Shown here piece by piece: positions 44,167 through 56,556 of a stretch of DNA of 64,000 nucleotides. The DNA is taken from contig BSBN01000888.1 of NCBI GenBank assembly GCA_027924645.1, forward strand, positions 19,479,001 through 19,543,000, written 5' to 3'. The stretch comes from Cunninghamia lanceolata (taxonomy: Eukaryota > Streptophyta > Pinopsida > Cupressales > Cupressaceae). The position numbers were made by a program, and so were the translations under genes. Numbering within the stretch: the first letter of the stretch is position 1; every line of letters starts with the position of its first letter. Under the pieces are notes generated by a model. It did no database searches. It was not told the DNA's origin and worked only from the letters and a program-made list of their open reading frames with translations.

Positions 44167-46961
44167 TATTGGTGATTGTTTTGAGATAGTCACAACAATA
44201 GTTAAAATTCACATAAAATGAACCAAAACTGACTTGAAAGATATGAAGGAATCGGTTAAGATTCGCTTAATCCCAAGTTTAATATGGTCAGGTCTTGACC
44301 TGTTGGGCAAATTCAGTTAGTTGATGTGAAGCTGTAATGTTCAAGGGGCCTTACATGATTTAGGGTTTCTTGTTGGTTAACTAGACTCAAACTTATGCAA
44401 GGAGATTATGAATATCAGTGTGTTGTTCATTCCTTTTGCATAAAAGTGTTACTGTGTTTACAAAGCTTTAAGTGATTTATATTATTGCAAGCTTTTTTTT
44501 GCTCTTAAATATTATGAAAACTGTCTACTTTCAACTCAGTTATGCATGCCTCTTCAAATATGAGACAATTTCCTTTAAATTTCCACGTTTTAAGCAAAGT
44601 ATTTTTAGATGGCTTGGGAAGAGTTAGAAAGATCTAATCTAAACTTCATTCATTCTACCAAAGGATCTAATTGTTCTGTTATGCACTATATAAATCATAC
44701 AGCAATTTGATCAAACCCACAGACTAAACCCTAAGTGTAAGTTCTGAGCATTTTCACAAACATACACCTAAAATTGCAAGCTCTAAGAGAAAATGTTTCA
44801 AAAACAATGAAGAGCAAGAAAACACTCAGAATATAGATGCAGAATTCCAAATTCAATTGTATTAGAGATAGATAGTCATATAAGATTTGCAATGTCTGAA
44901 TGACTCTTAGCTTCATTGATCAAACTATAGAAAACTTACAAGCTTTACAGATACAGCAAGGAGGTAGGCTGTTCCACACACTTCTTATTGTAGACACAAG
45001 CAACCTCCTTCTTCTACTTCTAAACTAAAAGGTTGCTCTATCCTAAATGCTATGTTTTTTACAAATCTCTATTGCTACAAATCTCTATGTAGCCCCTATG
45101 TAGAATTTTATAGTGTATAGAGGCACCATATATAGACTTTTTGATTCTCCTCAATACAACGCAAAACCCTAGTTAAGCAATGGTTCAAACCTCCGGTCAT
45201 AGCAATAAATGCTGGAAAACAAGTCCCCAAAAATATCTCTGAGCATACATCAAATCTGGGCAAAATATACCCTTCTAGAAACCATAGCAGCTCAATAATA
45301 ACTTCTATTGTCTACTACAATAATGTCCTCAGCTGCATTTTGTCTTTATTAATAAAGACCCTTGACTTTTTGCACTCCATATTTATCTTCCTCTACTCCT
45401 GAGATCGGATCTCCTTTCTATGATGTCATCACCATCAAGCTTCAGCTCCCTCTTCAACTGTAAACCTGCAAAAAAAAGACAAGCAATAAGCATCATTTCA
45501 CTCAATAAACCAGTAGGAAATTAAACAGTTATTAAATCCAATCGTGATTATGTAAATGGGGAAATCAGGCCCAAAATCTATGAAATTACATGTTCAAATG
45601 CATATACAGTACTAAAACTAGTCGGGTCAACCATCATTGACTGAAAATATGCATTCGGGCTCCAAAAAATGCCTCAAAAACCCTATCGCACTACTTTCCC
45701 ACTCATTTCCTTGTTCAAATCCATGCATATCGCCCTTGTATGTATCTCTTCATACTCATGTACATATAAAGAATATTCTGTGCCTAACCCCTTTTGATTC
45801 CACCTTTGTATGCTCCCCAATGTATACCCATCGGAATGTACACTTCGATATACAAGTCGAACATGAAACATCAGATAAATTGCTTTAAAATCCACTTGGA
45901 TTATGGCCCACATGCATAAAGCAATGTATAAAGCGCTGTATACAACCTTTGGACTTATCACTATTATAAATGGCAATTTATAACCTATCGAATCCACAAT
46001 GTATCTCTTGATATACAAATCGGACGTGATACATAGGATAAATCTGATTTCAAATTCATTTGGATTCCAGTTGTATGTTCAACTTTGCATATTGGTTTGT
46101 GTATTAGAAACATACAAATGCAAAAAAAATATACAAGCATTTTCACTTTTTCAATTTCTCTTTCGAGTCTGCACTATGTATGTTGTTTTGTATCTTTTGA
46201 TATGCATTGTTTAAAAGATACATGGACTTAACCTTGCTTGATAAATTTTCGGTTTCGGTGCTTGTATATGTGCAATGTATGTTTGACAGTATACAACCCA
46301 GAATTATACAATGATTTAACATCGTTTAAAATCCTTTTCATGTTTGCCATTGTATAATTCATTATATGTTACTCAAACATACAATGTGAGATATATGTAA
46401 TGGAACTCAAATACCTACTCATTTAAACTCTGAGTTATTTTGGATCCATCTTGTATGTATACATAAAGCTCTTACTTAAAATGCATACAAGGAAAAAAAG
46501 ACATACAATCGGCTTTGTATATGAAAGCGATATACAAAGGGCATTGTATGTACATTTCAAATGACCGAATCATGTAGGCAACCCTACCATATGAACCTGA
46601 TTGCAAATGTGACTAAGTATAAAATGACTTTGCACATACAAAAGACTTTGTATATGCAAAGCGATATACAAATCTGAATGTACATTTTACCAAAATGATC
46701 ATAACTTGCAAAATATGGCAAATTTTAAGATGGTTCAAAAAGTAACCCTAGCTCATTTTTCACAAGGAATCCAACCATATTATGCCCTAGTACTGAAAAT
46801 GCATTTTTTTTAATCTATTTCTATCAAAGTTTGCAAATTTAACCCTCTTTTCCCTTTTACCACCAAACAAAACAAAACACACACAAGCAAAAGCAACAAC
46901 CACAGTAGGGGTCCTCATTTTGCTAAGGAGTAAAATGGGGTGTGTTGTGAACATCACAACA
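44167..46961 (-). repeat. Element D LTR, right copy
   Basis: Direct repeat of 38490-41392. It begins TATTGGTGATTG (TG become TA), ends with the same terminal hairpin at 46943-46961, and lacks the 108-base segment near 46375. Confidence 0.88.
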
Positions 46962-48126
46962 ACAACTTCATCACATCTTGCATCAAACTTACCTAGATCT
47001 TCATCTCTTTTGATATAACACTTACTACCAAAAACTTTGAAATATTTGACAGTAGGAACTTTACCATACCACAATTCATAAGGAGTTTTAGAACTATTAT
47101 CTTCAACTTACACTCTATTTAGGATGTATACAGCAGTGTGAATTACATCTCTCCAATATACTTCTGGTAGATCAGCTTCTTGAACTATCCTGTTCTTCCT
47201 TTCAACTACTCCATTATGTTGTGGAGTCATAGGTGTAGATAATTATCTCTTTATCCCTTGTTCCTCATAGAAGAAGTTAAACTCATTTAATGTAAATTCT
47301 CCACCTCTGTCAGACCTCAAGCACTTGATCTTCAAATCTATCTCATTCTCACCCATTGCCTTAAATGCTTTGAACTTTTCTAGGGCTTCTGCTATTTCTT
47401 GTAAGAAAGTAACCCAATATTCTAGAATAATGATCAATTAACAACATGAAATACCTATCTCCTTGCAGACTTCTTACTCTTGTAGCCCCGCATAGATCTA
47501 TATGCACTAATTCTAGTAATCCATCAACAGATTAGTCCTTGCTCTTGAAACTTATTCGTGTCTATTTTCCAAATTGGTACTCCTTGCATAATGTATTAGC
47601 AGGTTTCATAAGCTTGGGAAAATCTTTTATATCCCAAGTGGAACTTATCTTTAGTGGAACTTATCTTTACCATATTCTCAAAATTGATATGATACAGCCT
47701 TCTATGCCACAACCAACTTTCATCATTCTAAGCCAACAAACAATATTCATTAGTCCCTTTCAAATGATAAATGTTACCTTTTGTCTTCTTACCAGTTGTA
47801 ATCATTGTTCCAAATCTTTCCAAGATCTTACATCCATTGTCCTTGAATTTGAGATCATTACTTTTCCCACACATCTAACCAACACTCACGAGATTGTACT
47901 TTAATCCTTTCACATATAAGACATCATCAGTGTTATGCTTACCATCAAAAGAAATAGATCCTTTTCCATAATTCTTACCAGTTATATCATGACCAAACCT
48001 AACCAATCCTCCATCATATCTTTCCAAACTTATGAACTTACTTTTGTCACTAGTCATGTGATGAGAGCATCCACTATCAATAACCCATTCATCTTTGTCT
48101 TGCATTGACCTAAACATCCAAGGCAC
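46962..48126 (-). pseudogene. pol: Copia CB protease and integrase
   Basis: The protease site is WVIDSGCSHHMTSD (about 48085-48045), followed by VLYVKGLKYNLVSVG. Integrase shows LWHRRLYHINF (about 47690), then VHIDLCGATR (first Asp, about 47500), CLRSDRGGEFTLNEFN (second Asp, about 47320) and TPQHNGVVERKN (Glu, about 47215). Toward the left end PYELWYGKVPTVKYFKVFGSKCYIK leads to RCDE at the D junction. Several stops and frameshifts at about 47430 and 47870 break it. Confidence 0.83.
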
Positions 48127-49130
48127 TTTCCTCCACTGGTCTTTCTTCCTTCACACGGCTAACAGGATTATTAGATACAAGTTCTTCTTTACTAGCAATG
48201 AACAAGCATTCATTTCCAGTAGTACTACCATTATCTGATTCATCATCTATTACTCCATCATCAAGATCTTTAACATAATATGATTTCTTTGGAATCCTAG
48301 GTATATTATCAGACCTTTTTGGAACTCTCTTAGGACATCTAGAAGCATAATGACCAATTTTACCACAGGTAAAACATTTGAAAGGTAACTTGCCTTTGAA
48401 CTTACCAGAACCTCTGGGCAGAGTGCTGATAAAATTTGCCTCCATTTCTTCAAGCTCATAATCTGGTTCCACCTTGTACTTAACAAGTATGGAATGCCTT
48501 TGTGAAATGCTAGCTTTAAAAGTAGTTTTGTCTTAGGAAGTGAATCACCAAATCCTCTCATCGTAAAAGTTGTTAGCTCCCCAAGCAACTAATCTTTTGT
48601 AATAATTGTCACTATCATTATTTCTTCAATTGCAGCCACCTTATGACAATAGGATATAGGCAATGATCTCAAAATTTTATTCACGATTTCAGGTTCTTCA
48701 ATCTTACCTCCCACACTTTTGATACCACTTACAAGCTCATAAATCTTTTGCATATAGTATGAAATATTCTCATCTTCACTCATATTCAAACTCTCATATT
48801 TTGCCTTGAAGATTTGTAACTTGGCAATTTTCACAAATTCATCTCCTTCATACAGATTCTTCAACCTCCTAGATTTCATAGCCAGTATCTAGCTTATTGA
48901 TCTTTGTCAGTGTCAAATAGGGCATTCAACAGGGCATCTTTAGCTTTGATATTCAACTCATACTCCTTGATCTCATCTTTAGATTTAGGAGAATCCTTTG
49001 GCACTTCATACTTTGATTGGGTCATTTTCTATACATCAAAACCTAAGCAGATGAGATGGGTTTGCATGTGGATCTTCCAAATGGAATAATTTGTTCCATC
49101 AAACCGTGGACTTTCCTTCTTTCCAGACAT
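48110..49130 (-). pseudogene. gag: Copia CB gag
   Basis: ATG 49130 opens MSGKKESPRFDGTNYSIWKI, the usual FDGxNYxxWK start of plant copia gag. The middle part (48879-48589) has KYESLNMSEDENISYYMQKI. A good zinc knuckle, CFTCGKIGHYASRC, lies at about 48395-48354 with correct CCHC spacing. The acidic end overlaps the protease start. Frames shift near 48880 and 48480. Confidence 0.83.
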
Positions 49131-49174
49131 CCTAGATCTAGCTCAAGCGGTTAAGCTTTCCTCTAAGGAACCTT

Positions 49175-49186
49175 CCTCTCATACCA
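49175..49186 (-). promoter_or_regulatory. Copia CB primer-binding site
   Basis: The minus strand reads TTGGTATGAGAG just inside the 5' LTR, a mutated initiator-Met primer site (TGGTATCAGAGC). Confidence 0.7.
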
Positions 49187-49188
49187 AT

Positions 49189-50693
49189 TGTTGAAATTAA
49201 CCAGACAACTGAGAGGGGGCTGAATCAGTTGTCTTATTTCTTTAACCAATTCTGCACCTCAATACATTAAACACTTTTCCACTGTTTGTTATGATTAAAT
49301 CATGAAAGCATAAACTTAGAAACACAAACACATTTGCAAGATCATACACAAGAGGCACTAGGATTTTTACATGGAAAACCCTGTTAAGGGAAAAACCATG
49401 GTGGATGTTAGTCCACAAGATATATAAGATATAGAAATACCAAAAATTAGAGGCTCACTACCAATAGGGCTCACTTCCCAGAGAAAGGCTTATTGCCAAG
49501 AGGGTGGCTCACTATCATGGGGTGGCTCACTGTCGTGGGTGGCTCACTGCCAAGGGATGGCTCACTGCCGAGGGGTGGCTCACTGCCAAGGTTTTGAACT
49601 AAGATAATAGCATCTACTCCATGCCTAAATTCAGTTCCACTGAAGTGCAATACTCTTCCTCTACTCTGCTTTGCTTTCTTCACTTAACTTCGCATCTTCA
49701 CCCAAGGACATGTTTTCCATGACCAAATTACAAGTCTATATATCATTCATAAACCTTAGAATGTACATCAAGGTCAACATTACATTCATCAACCGTTGGA
49801 ACAATATGCAAGGTCGACATTACAAATATTTACAAAATAGGTCTTGACCTAATACAAAATTATTCTAAGAGAATATAGTAAAGATGTATGTAGATCATGC
49901 CACTCCTTAGCTATGACTCAAACATGATCTTCTATACCACAACATGCTTCTTCAAACTTCAATAGATCTCCACAGTCACTGGAATTAACCAAAGTAGCTA
50001 AGACTGGTTACACGCTACGTTATGTGGGAATAATCTTCATACATGATCTTAATTCCTTAACAGGGACCAATATAAAGGAAGGGACACAATGAGGAGGAAT
50101 CCACAAGCACGTTGTAATCACCAGGAGCAACCACACAAAATCTAACCACTTTATCTATGAGATTCTTCATACCAGAGAACATGAACTTCATTGTCTTCAG
50201 CTGTCATAAAAGAAAGATAGCTTATGGACCTCTAAATCATGAACCATTGTAGTTGTAGGGACTTATCATCATCCCAGACTTCCCTCTAGAACTGCAGAGC
50301 AAAATAATTCAATGCAGAGGAATGCAGAGCAAAATACTTTCTCCTTATCACTAGTGAATAATAAAAAAAAATAGGTTTTACTCTAGTGAATGAAACTTAT
50401 TCAATTCTTCATACCCAAGGCTCAAACTCAAGTTTTAGCATCTTTGGACATGCCCCTAAATAACATCCAATCTATAGTCCAAGATTGTCAATCAACAAGA
50501 AATACAGAGCAATCTTCTAGACTGTTCTTTAGTATGCAACTTACTGTCTTCACTATGATTCACTGTTTCCTTTTTTATTCTTTCAGAGGGCTAATTTTCT
50601 CAATGTACATGGAATACAAGGCTTCTAATCAATCAAAATATAAGGATATAGTTGACACCAATGACAACACTGATTAGGCACATACTTGCAATA
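49189..50693 (-). repeat. Copia CB 5' LTR
   Basis: Direct repeat of 34766-36304. Plus-strand ends are TGTTGAAATTAACCAGACAAC and CTTGCAATA (CA become TA). Confidence 0.88.
49452..49591. repeat. Minisatellite in CB 5' LTR
   Basis: Same 17-18 base unit as at 35047-35172, about seven units; the minus strand again reads GSEPPLGSEPSLGSEPP. Confidence 0.85.
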
Positions 50694-51556
50694 GTTCCAC
50701 ATATACATTTGTGTACTTTATGTAGGTCCATTTGTGCTTCCTCAGCATTAAGACATCATAGGAGGGTATTTTCAAATCCTTGGCAGTAGAGGTTGTCACC
50801 GATGATGACATACTTGGTGGATTGGTGTATAAATGATTTACGTTGATTGGGGGATAGGTCAGGTGGGAGAATTTAGTCATGTAGGTATGTATAGAGGTCA
50901 TGATATGAAGGAGATGTGGGACCAATGATTTTGCACTCTAGCTTAGATTCAAGGACATTGAAGGTGGGGACCAATAGTTGTTACACCAAGAAATCAAATT
51001 GAGGCATGTTTTTTGGGATATCCAAGAGAGATCGTATTGTAGCCATTACATCAGCTACTTTGTTATGAACTGTAGGAATCTAATCAAAGACTACTATGTT
51101 GAAATAGAGTCTAAAACTATCGACCATTCTCTTATATGGCACGAGTTTTTCATCTTTTGTGTCATATTCATTATTGACTTGCTTGATGACAAGCTGTGAA
51201 TCACCAAAGACTTGTAATGTCTTCATTTTCCAATTGACAACCATGCGTAGTCCCATGAGCAATGCTTCATATTCAACAATATTATTTGTACAAGGAAAGG
51301 CTATCTTAAATGCTTTAGGGATGGCATCTCTTTGAGGAGTGATGAATAGAATTCCTATACTGGAGCCTTGATTTGAGTAGGAGCCATCAAAGGATAATGT
51401 CCATGTTTTAGGAATTTTCAAGGTAATGATTGATTCATCTAAAAAATCTGTGACCAAAGGATGATCTACTGTCGTAGGTGCCACTGCCAATTCATTTGTG
51501 ATCACTTGTCCTTTTACTACTTTGTAGTCAACATACTCTATATCAAATTCACTCAA
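50694..51556 (-). pseudogene. pol: G2 additional RNase H-like domain and linker
   Basis: The best-preserved part of G2: 158 open codons (51556-51080). Acidic positions appear in order: LSFDGSYSNQG (about 51390), NIVEYEALLMG (about 51275) and FGDSQLVIKQV (about 51195). It follows RT, the standard place for the additional RNase H in Tat-group elements, unlike T1 where the matching domain precedes RT. The linker (50925-50694) ends at the copia CB junction. Confidence 0.78.
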
Positions 51557-53112
51557 TATCTAACCCATTTGGCCAATCGTCCTATCAAGGCTATCTTATT
51601 AAGAAAGTACTTTAGGGGTCAATCTTTGTAATTAGTTTTGTCTAATGATTCAACATATAATTTCATAGTTTTTGGGTGGTAAAAACTATGGAAAGGCATG
51701 CACACTCAATAGGACTGTAATTTAGCTCAAATCCCACTAGTGTCCTACTAATATAATAGATTTCCTATTCTTTTCCTTCATCATTTTGGGCTAAAAGTGC
51801 CCCCAATGCTAGAGATGTTGATATGTATAATAAAAGGGGCTTTCCTTGTATTGGAGGCATGAACAGTAGTGTTGACAACAAATAATCTTTGATCATCTGA
51901 AAGGCTTCCTAGAAACATTTGTTCAGTCCATATGAAGGGTACCCTTTGCAGACTAAGTGTTGAAATGTGATTGATTGTAATTTTCCTTGTAGACTTAGTA
52001 GTTTTTTAAGACTTGTTGGTGGAGGCATATCCACGATGGCTTTCACTTTAGCATGACCAACCTCTATGCATCAGTGAGAAACAATATAGCGTAATAGTTT
52101 GTCTGATGTAACCCTAAACACGCATTTCTTAGGGTTTAATCTAACTTTGTACTGTTCCATCTATTTGAAGACTTTATCCAACACATCTAGATGAGTGCTT
52201 CTTATAACTAATTTAGCTTGTAAGTTATCGACATAATCTTCCATAAATGTATGCATATAATCATGAAAGATTGTTCGTATTGCTCTCTAGTATGTAGCTC
52301 CAACATCTTTGAGGCCAAAGGGCATGACATTCTAGTAGTATGTGCCCCATGGACATGTAAAAGTAATTTTATGTTGGTCTTCCAAAGATATCCTTATTTG
52401 GTTATATCTTGAGAAACTATCCATTAGTGAGAGCATTTCAAATCCAATGGTAAGGTTGACTATAATGTCTATGTTTGGCAATGGGAAACCATATTTTGGA
52501 GATGCCTTGTTTAGATCTTGGAAGTGTTTAATGACTCTAATCTATTTGTTAGGCTTTGTGATTGGTACAAGGTTAGGTACCCACTCTATATAGTCTATTG
52601 GTTGGATGAAACCCACATCAAGTAGCTTTTTAATTCTACCTTTACCAAGAGTGTGATCTATGGATGCACGTTTATTAATTTCTACTTCACTAGTTTGGCA
52701 TTTGGTAGCAATTGTAGGTGATGTAAGACAAATTTTCGATCAACCTCGAGCATATCGGCATAGGACTAAGCAAAATTGATTTGCCTTTCTGAGAAGAAAG
52801 ATTTGAATTTGGGCTTCTCTTGTTCTATTAATGACTTAACAAAATGAATGATCCTGGGATTATCTTCTATACCAAGTTTGGCCTCAACATATTTTTCCAC
52901 TAATAGTGGTGATTGCTCTTACATGATAGGTAGCACTTCCAAACCTCCATCCTTGGGCACCTCGAAGAGGTTTTCATCCTCAGATACATCATTTATTTTT
53001 ACTTTTTCATGGTCAAGAGGTGCTTTTCAATTTTCACCTAGAGACCTTTTTTCTTTATCTTTTTCACTTTTGTGACTAGATGTTGGAGCACATTCTTCGA
53101 AGTGATATCATC
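51557..53112 (-). pseudogene. pol: G2 linker, RT and RT-linked RNase H
   Basis: Heavily broken. Readable blocks from right to left are an RT N-terminal region (about 52800-52560), then MPFGLKDVGATY (about 52325) and EDYVDNLQAKLV with YVDN instead of YVDD at 52224-52235. RLNPKKCVFRVTSDKLLRYIVS, PPTSLKKLLSLQGKLQSI, PLLLYISTSLALGALLAQ and EIYYISRTLVGFELNYSPIE (about 51760-51700) follow. The last two are RNase H. Confidence 0.72.
53108..53112. repeat. Target-site duplication of element E, left copy
   Basis: TCATC; the right flank at 57524-57528 is TCACC (four of five, one transition). Confidence 0.65.
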
Positions 53113-54081
53113 TAATGTAGGAGCATCCAAGGTGTATGGGCAATCCTGTGTCACCAAAAATATATTTTAATTTTATTGTTTAGTTTTCAAATATGTTGTG
53201 GGCTTTGGAAAACTAATTTTAATATTTGTAACAAATGTATTTTCTTGGGATATATTATAAATACAAATTTTGATGTAAAATATCCCAAAAATTTGTAAAT
53301 TCCTCCATTAGTGGGGAGAATCTTTCCAAGGCATCCACTTGGAGATATGCATTAATCTGTATTTTAGTGGGGCTAATTTGGTTGAAGATTCCATTATAAG
53401 TGGGTCAACAACTCCTATTTTTATTTCCAAAATTGTAATCTCTAAGAAGGGTGAGGATTTCCAAGAGGTGGTTCTAGTGATGGTTTTAGTGAAACCATGG
53501 GAAAATTTAATGAAACCATGTGGGCCACAAGATTTGCATGTTGTTGCATGTCTAGGTTGTAATTATGAGACCCAGTCTCTATAAAATAGGAATAACTTTG
53601 TCATTTTTTCTTGAAATTGAGAAATTCAAAATCTTTTGGAAAGCTAGGAAAGATGCACAAAACCTAGAACCAATTTTAGAAAATTCCAAAAATCGAGGAA
53701 TGACAGGTTGGAAGTGACGAGTTTTCTAGTGGATTAGTGGAGGTTGTTTTGAGAAACCAATAGTGGTTTTTTCATAGGTAATTTCTACATATTGATGCTT
53801 ACTCATTTGGTGAAGGGGAGTGCTTGGGATGAAGATATTTGGATAGCCAGATGCTACCAATGTGAGTCCTGATTGATGACGACATAAAAATTTGTTGCAA
53901 GTGCATATTGTGATCTTCTAAGAAGATAGCTTCATGATTCTGTAATAATTTTCAGATTCAATAAAAGTGTTGGTGTAAATTTCTCTTCTTATATTTTCTG
54001 TTCTATTTTGTTTCCAGCCTTCTTTTAGAGGCTTGTGAAGTGTTTTGTTTCAGATTTCTAATGGAGAGGATCTCTTTTGCA
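53113..54081 (+). repeat. Element E 5' LTR
   Basis: Starts TAATGTAGGAGCATCC (the 3' copy has TGATGTAGG) and ends CTTTTGCA. A TATA box (ctataaaata) lies at 53579-53588. Confidence 0.88.
53579..53588 (+). promoter_or_regulatory. TATA box in element E 5' LTR
   Basis: ctataaaata, about 470 bases into the LTR. The 3' LTR has tggtaaaata here, so one copy has lost the motif. Confidence 0.5.
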
Positions 54082-54085
54082 TTAG

Positions 54086-54097
54086 TGGTATTAGAGC
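54086..54097 (+). promoter_or_regulatory. Element E primer-binding site (tRNA-iMet type)
   Basis: TGGTATTAGAGC lies four bases after the 5' LTR; one mismatch to the plant initiator-Met primer site. Confidence 0.85.
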
Positions 54098-54179
54098 AGG
54101 TTTTTCTTGAGTCTGCAGGAAGATCACCGAATGTGAGGTAGCTTGTAGCAGGACCTCTGAGTTGTGGGTGAAGATCAAC

Positions 54180-55370
54180 ATGCCTCCTAGACATGTCCAG
54201 CATGGTAGAGGAAGAGGTAGGGGTGGTGGAGGAAGAGATCCAGAGGAGATTAGAGCTCTCCAAAGGCAATTGGATCCTTTGTGGGTAGATATGCATAGAA
54301 GAGATATGAATAGAGAAGAATATGTTACTAAAGAAGAAATTGAAAAGGGATTTGAAGAACAAGAAGAGGAAGAAAATGATCCTAGAGAAAGTAGATTATT
54401 GAAATCTATTGCATAGATTGGAAAGAAACCAAAGGTGGAGGTTTCAAATTTTAATGGAAGCCTAAATCTAGAAGAAATGATAGATTGGAGTAATGACATG
54501 GAAGAATTTTTTGAGTTTGAGGAGATTGAAGACCCTCATAGAGTGAGGTTTGCAAGAACAAAATTAAAAGGACATGCCAACATTTGGTGGAGAGAAATTC
54601 AGATTGAAAGATGAAGACAGGGACAAGATCCAATTACCAGATGGAATAGAATGGTGGAAAAGATGAAAAGACAATTTATTCTAGTGGACTATGAGTTGGA
54701 GTTGCTAAAAAAGATGCAAAGCCTAAAACAAGGAACCATAACAATGAAAGAGTATATAGAGGAATTCCACAAGGTCTTGATCCAAGTGGGACATTCTAAA
54801 GAAAACAAGAGAAGGTAGCCCATTACATAAATGGGTTAAGGCCAAGAATACAAGATGAATTAGCATTGGTTAGGATGAACACCATTGAGGATTCTTATCA
54901 ATTTTCATTGAAGGTTGAAGAAAGATTGAATAAGAAGTTTGAGAGAAACAAAGAGGAAAATATCATGGTGAGAGAGATATAGAAAGATCTTATGAGGAAT
55001 AAGACAATAATATGAAAAATCAGAAATTTAAAGACCAGGGCAGTAGCAACAAAAAATAGAAATCAGAAAATTTTTATCCTCTGAGAGATCAAAATGCAAG
55101 AGGTCGAGGAAGATTAGGTAGAGGATTCGGAAGAGGCAACTTTTTGGGAACCTATTACTGATGTGGAGAAGAAGGACATAGATCATATGAATGTCCCAAA
55201 AGAAACAATCTATGGAGGACTTGAGCATCATGCTAGGACAACAAATGTGAATGAAGAATATGCAAGATCATCACACTCCAAACAAGCCAAAGAAGGAGAA
55301 ATCTTGGTAGTTAAAAGAGCCTTGGTGAGTGAAGACAAACAACTAGATCAAAGGAAGACATAATTCCAAA
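54180..55370 (+). pseudogene. gag: Element E gag
   Basis: ATG 54180 opens MPPRHVQHGRGRGRGGGGRD, followed by an acidic coiled stretch and a Retrotrans_gag-type core: VSNFNGSLNLEEMIDWSNDM (about 54440), ARTKLKGHANIWWREIQ (about 54553), MVEKMKRQF and KEYIEEFHKV. Stops at 54414, about 54612 and about 54818 break it. Near 55155 a knuckle-like YxGEEGHRSYECP can be seen with its first Cys lost (TGATGTGGAGAAGAAGGACA). Chromovirus-like gag is the nearest type I recognise. Confidence 0.78.
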
Positions 55371-55379
55371 CATGATGTA

Positions 55380-56510
55380 AGTGTGAAGGTAAAGCATGTA
55401 ATATGACTATTGATGGTGGTAGTACTAACAATCTTGTTTCTGATGAGATGGTAGAAAAATTGTAGTTGGAGAGGTAAAAACATCTACATCCATATAGGAT
55501 AGCTTGGCTACAAGATGACAAGAAACTTTTGATCAGCAAACAAAGTCTGGTAAAGTTTAAGATAGGAGATTACCATGATGAGATTTTGTGTGATATAATT
55601 CTTATGGATGCTTGTCACATGTTATTAGGGGACCATGGCAATTTGACAAGAAGGTCACACATGATGGGTATCCTAACACATAGTCTAATGAAGGATGGAG
55701 TTTGACATAAGTTGAAACCATTGAAAGAAGGTACGACATGTAAAAACACTGGTAATTGTTTGACTTATGGAATTAAAGAGTTAGTGAAAGAGATTGAGGA
55801 TGATGAATTTGAGTTGCTAATGTAAGTTGCAGCCATGTTGATTGAATTCAACAGTAGTGGAATGGAAGTTTTGGTGGAGAGAAAAGAAGAAGAGGTAAAA
55901 TCTGATTTAAAAAAAAAATTGTTAAATCTAATTTATTTGAGGAGGATCTTTATCGGCAAAGGGAAGGATATTGCAGCAATGGACACATTGGTAAATGAAG
56001 GTACAAGTGAGGAAGAAGATGAGAAGGTGAAGGTTGAATTGTTTGATTATCTCTTGGTTGATGAAGATATTGTGAAAGATGAAAATCTTAAGACTAATAG
56101 CCTATTGTTGTAGGATGAGAAATCTGAATTCTCTAATTATTTTACTAACATTAATGTGAATGTAGAGGAGAAAGAGTTTGTAGCTAAACCTTCTCTCTCA
56201 GGAGACATAGTGAAAGAGGGACACAATGTTGCAGAGGAGAAATATGATGTACAAATTGTTAAAGCAGTTGCAAGGAAGGAGACAAGGTATAAAATTGATT
56301 CTTTTATTGAATAAGATGACATTGAAGATTTTGATTTTTGAAAGTTTCCTAGTGCACATTGGTGGGAGTTGAGTTATGTGAAAAGAAGGAGAAAAAGAGG
56401 AAAAATGAAAGAAGGAAGAGACATCAAATTTTAGATAAAGCTAGTGAAGCACAATTAGGAAGATAAAAGGAAGAAGTGGATTCAGAACAAGCATAGAATT
56501 TACAAATGTT
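55380..56510 (+). pseudogene. Element E protease-like segment and acidic tail
   Basis: TIDGGSTNNLVSDEMVEKL (about 55408-55461) is a plant gypsy protease site, with KVKFKIGDYHDEILCDIILM and ACHMLLG following. Instead of RT, the frame continues into Glu/Asp/Lys-rich text with no recognisable domain (55835-56113 and 56114-56315), ending near a basic KRRRKRGKMKEGRD patch at about 56385. Either RT through integrase was deleted, or the tail is a spacer from the full-length parent. Confidence 0.65.
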
Positions 56511-56556
56511 TATGAGTTTTTCTCATGAAACATTTTTTTTCTTTAACATGGGTGTC

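Larger units (their letters stand above)
38490..46961 (-). mobile_element. D: large non-autonomous LTR element of unknown family
   Basis: Two direct repeats of 2.9 and 2.8 kb (38490-41392 and 44167-46961), about 95% alike by eye, surround a 2.77 kb interior. The interior has no gag, protease, RT or integrase motif, only one long minus-strand frame. That fits a LARD-type (large retrotransposon derivative) element. It sits in the copia CB integrase: removing D and one 5-mer joins RCDE to the FLGYSTKSKAY block in frame. Neither a tRNA primer site nor a clean purine tract was found, so direction rests on the frame alone. Confidence 0.8.
34766..50693 (-). mobile_element. CB: Ty1/copia element carrying element D
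   Basis: LTRs of about 1.5 kb at 34766-36304 and 49189-50693; minus-strand gag, protease, integrase, RT, RNase H; purine tract and primer site in place. Element D (38490-46961) splits the integrase end from RT. Flanking 5-mers are GCTCG (left) and GTTCC (right), a poor match, so the duplication has decayed or the ends are slightly off. Without D the element is about 7.5 kb. Confidence 0.85.

Noticed and set aside
54162..54179. Start of element E gag at an upstream GTG
   Set aside because: ATG 54180 begins the family-like MPPR start; the earlier codons are leader.
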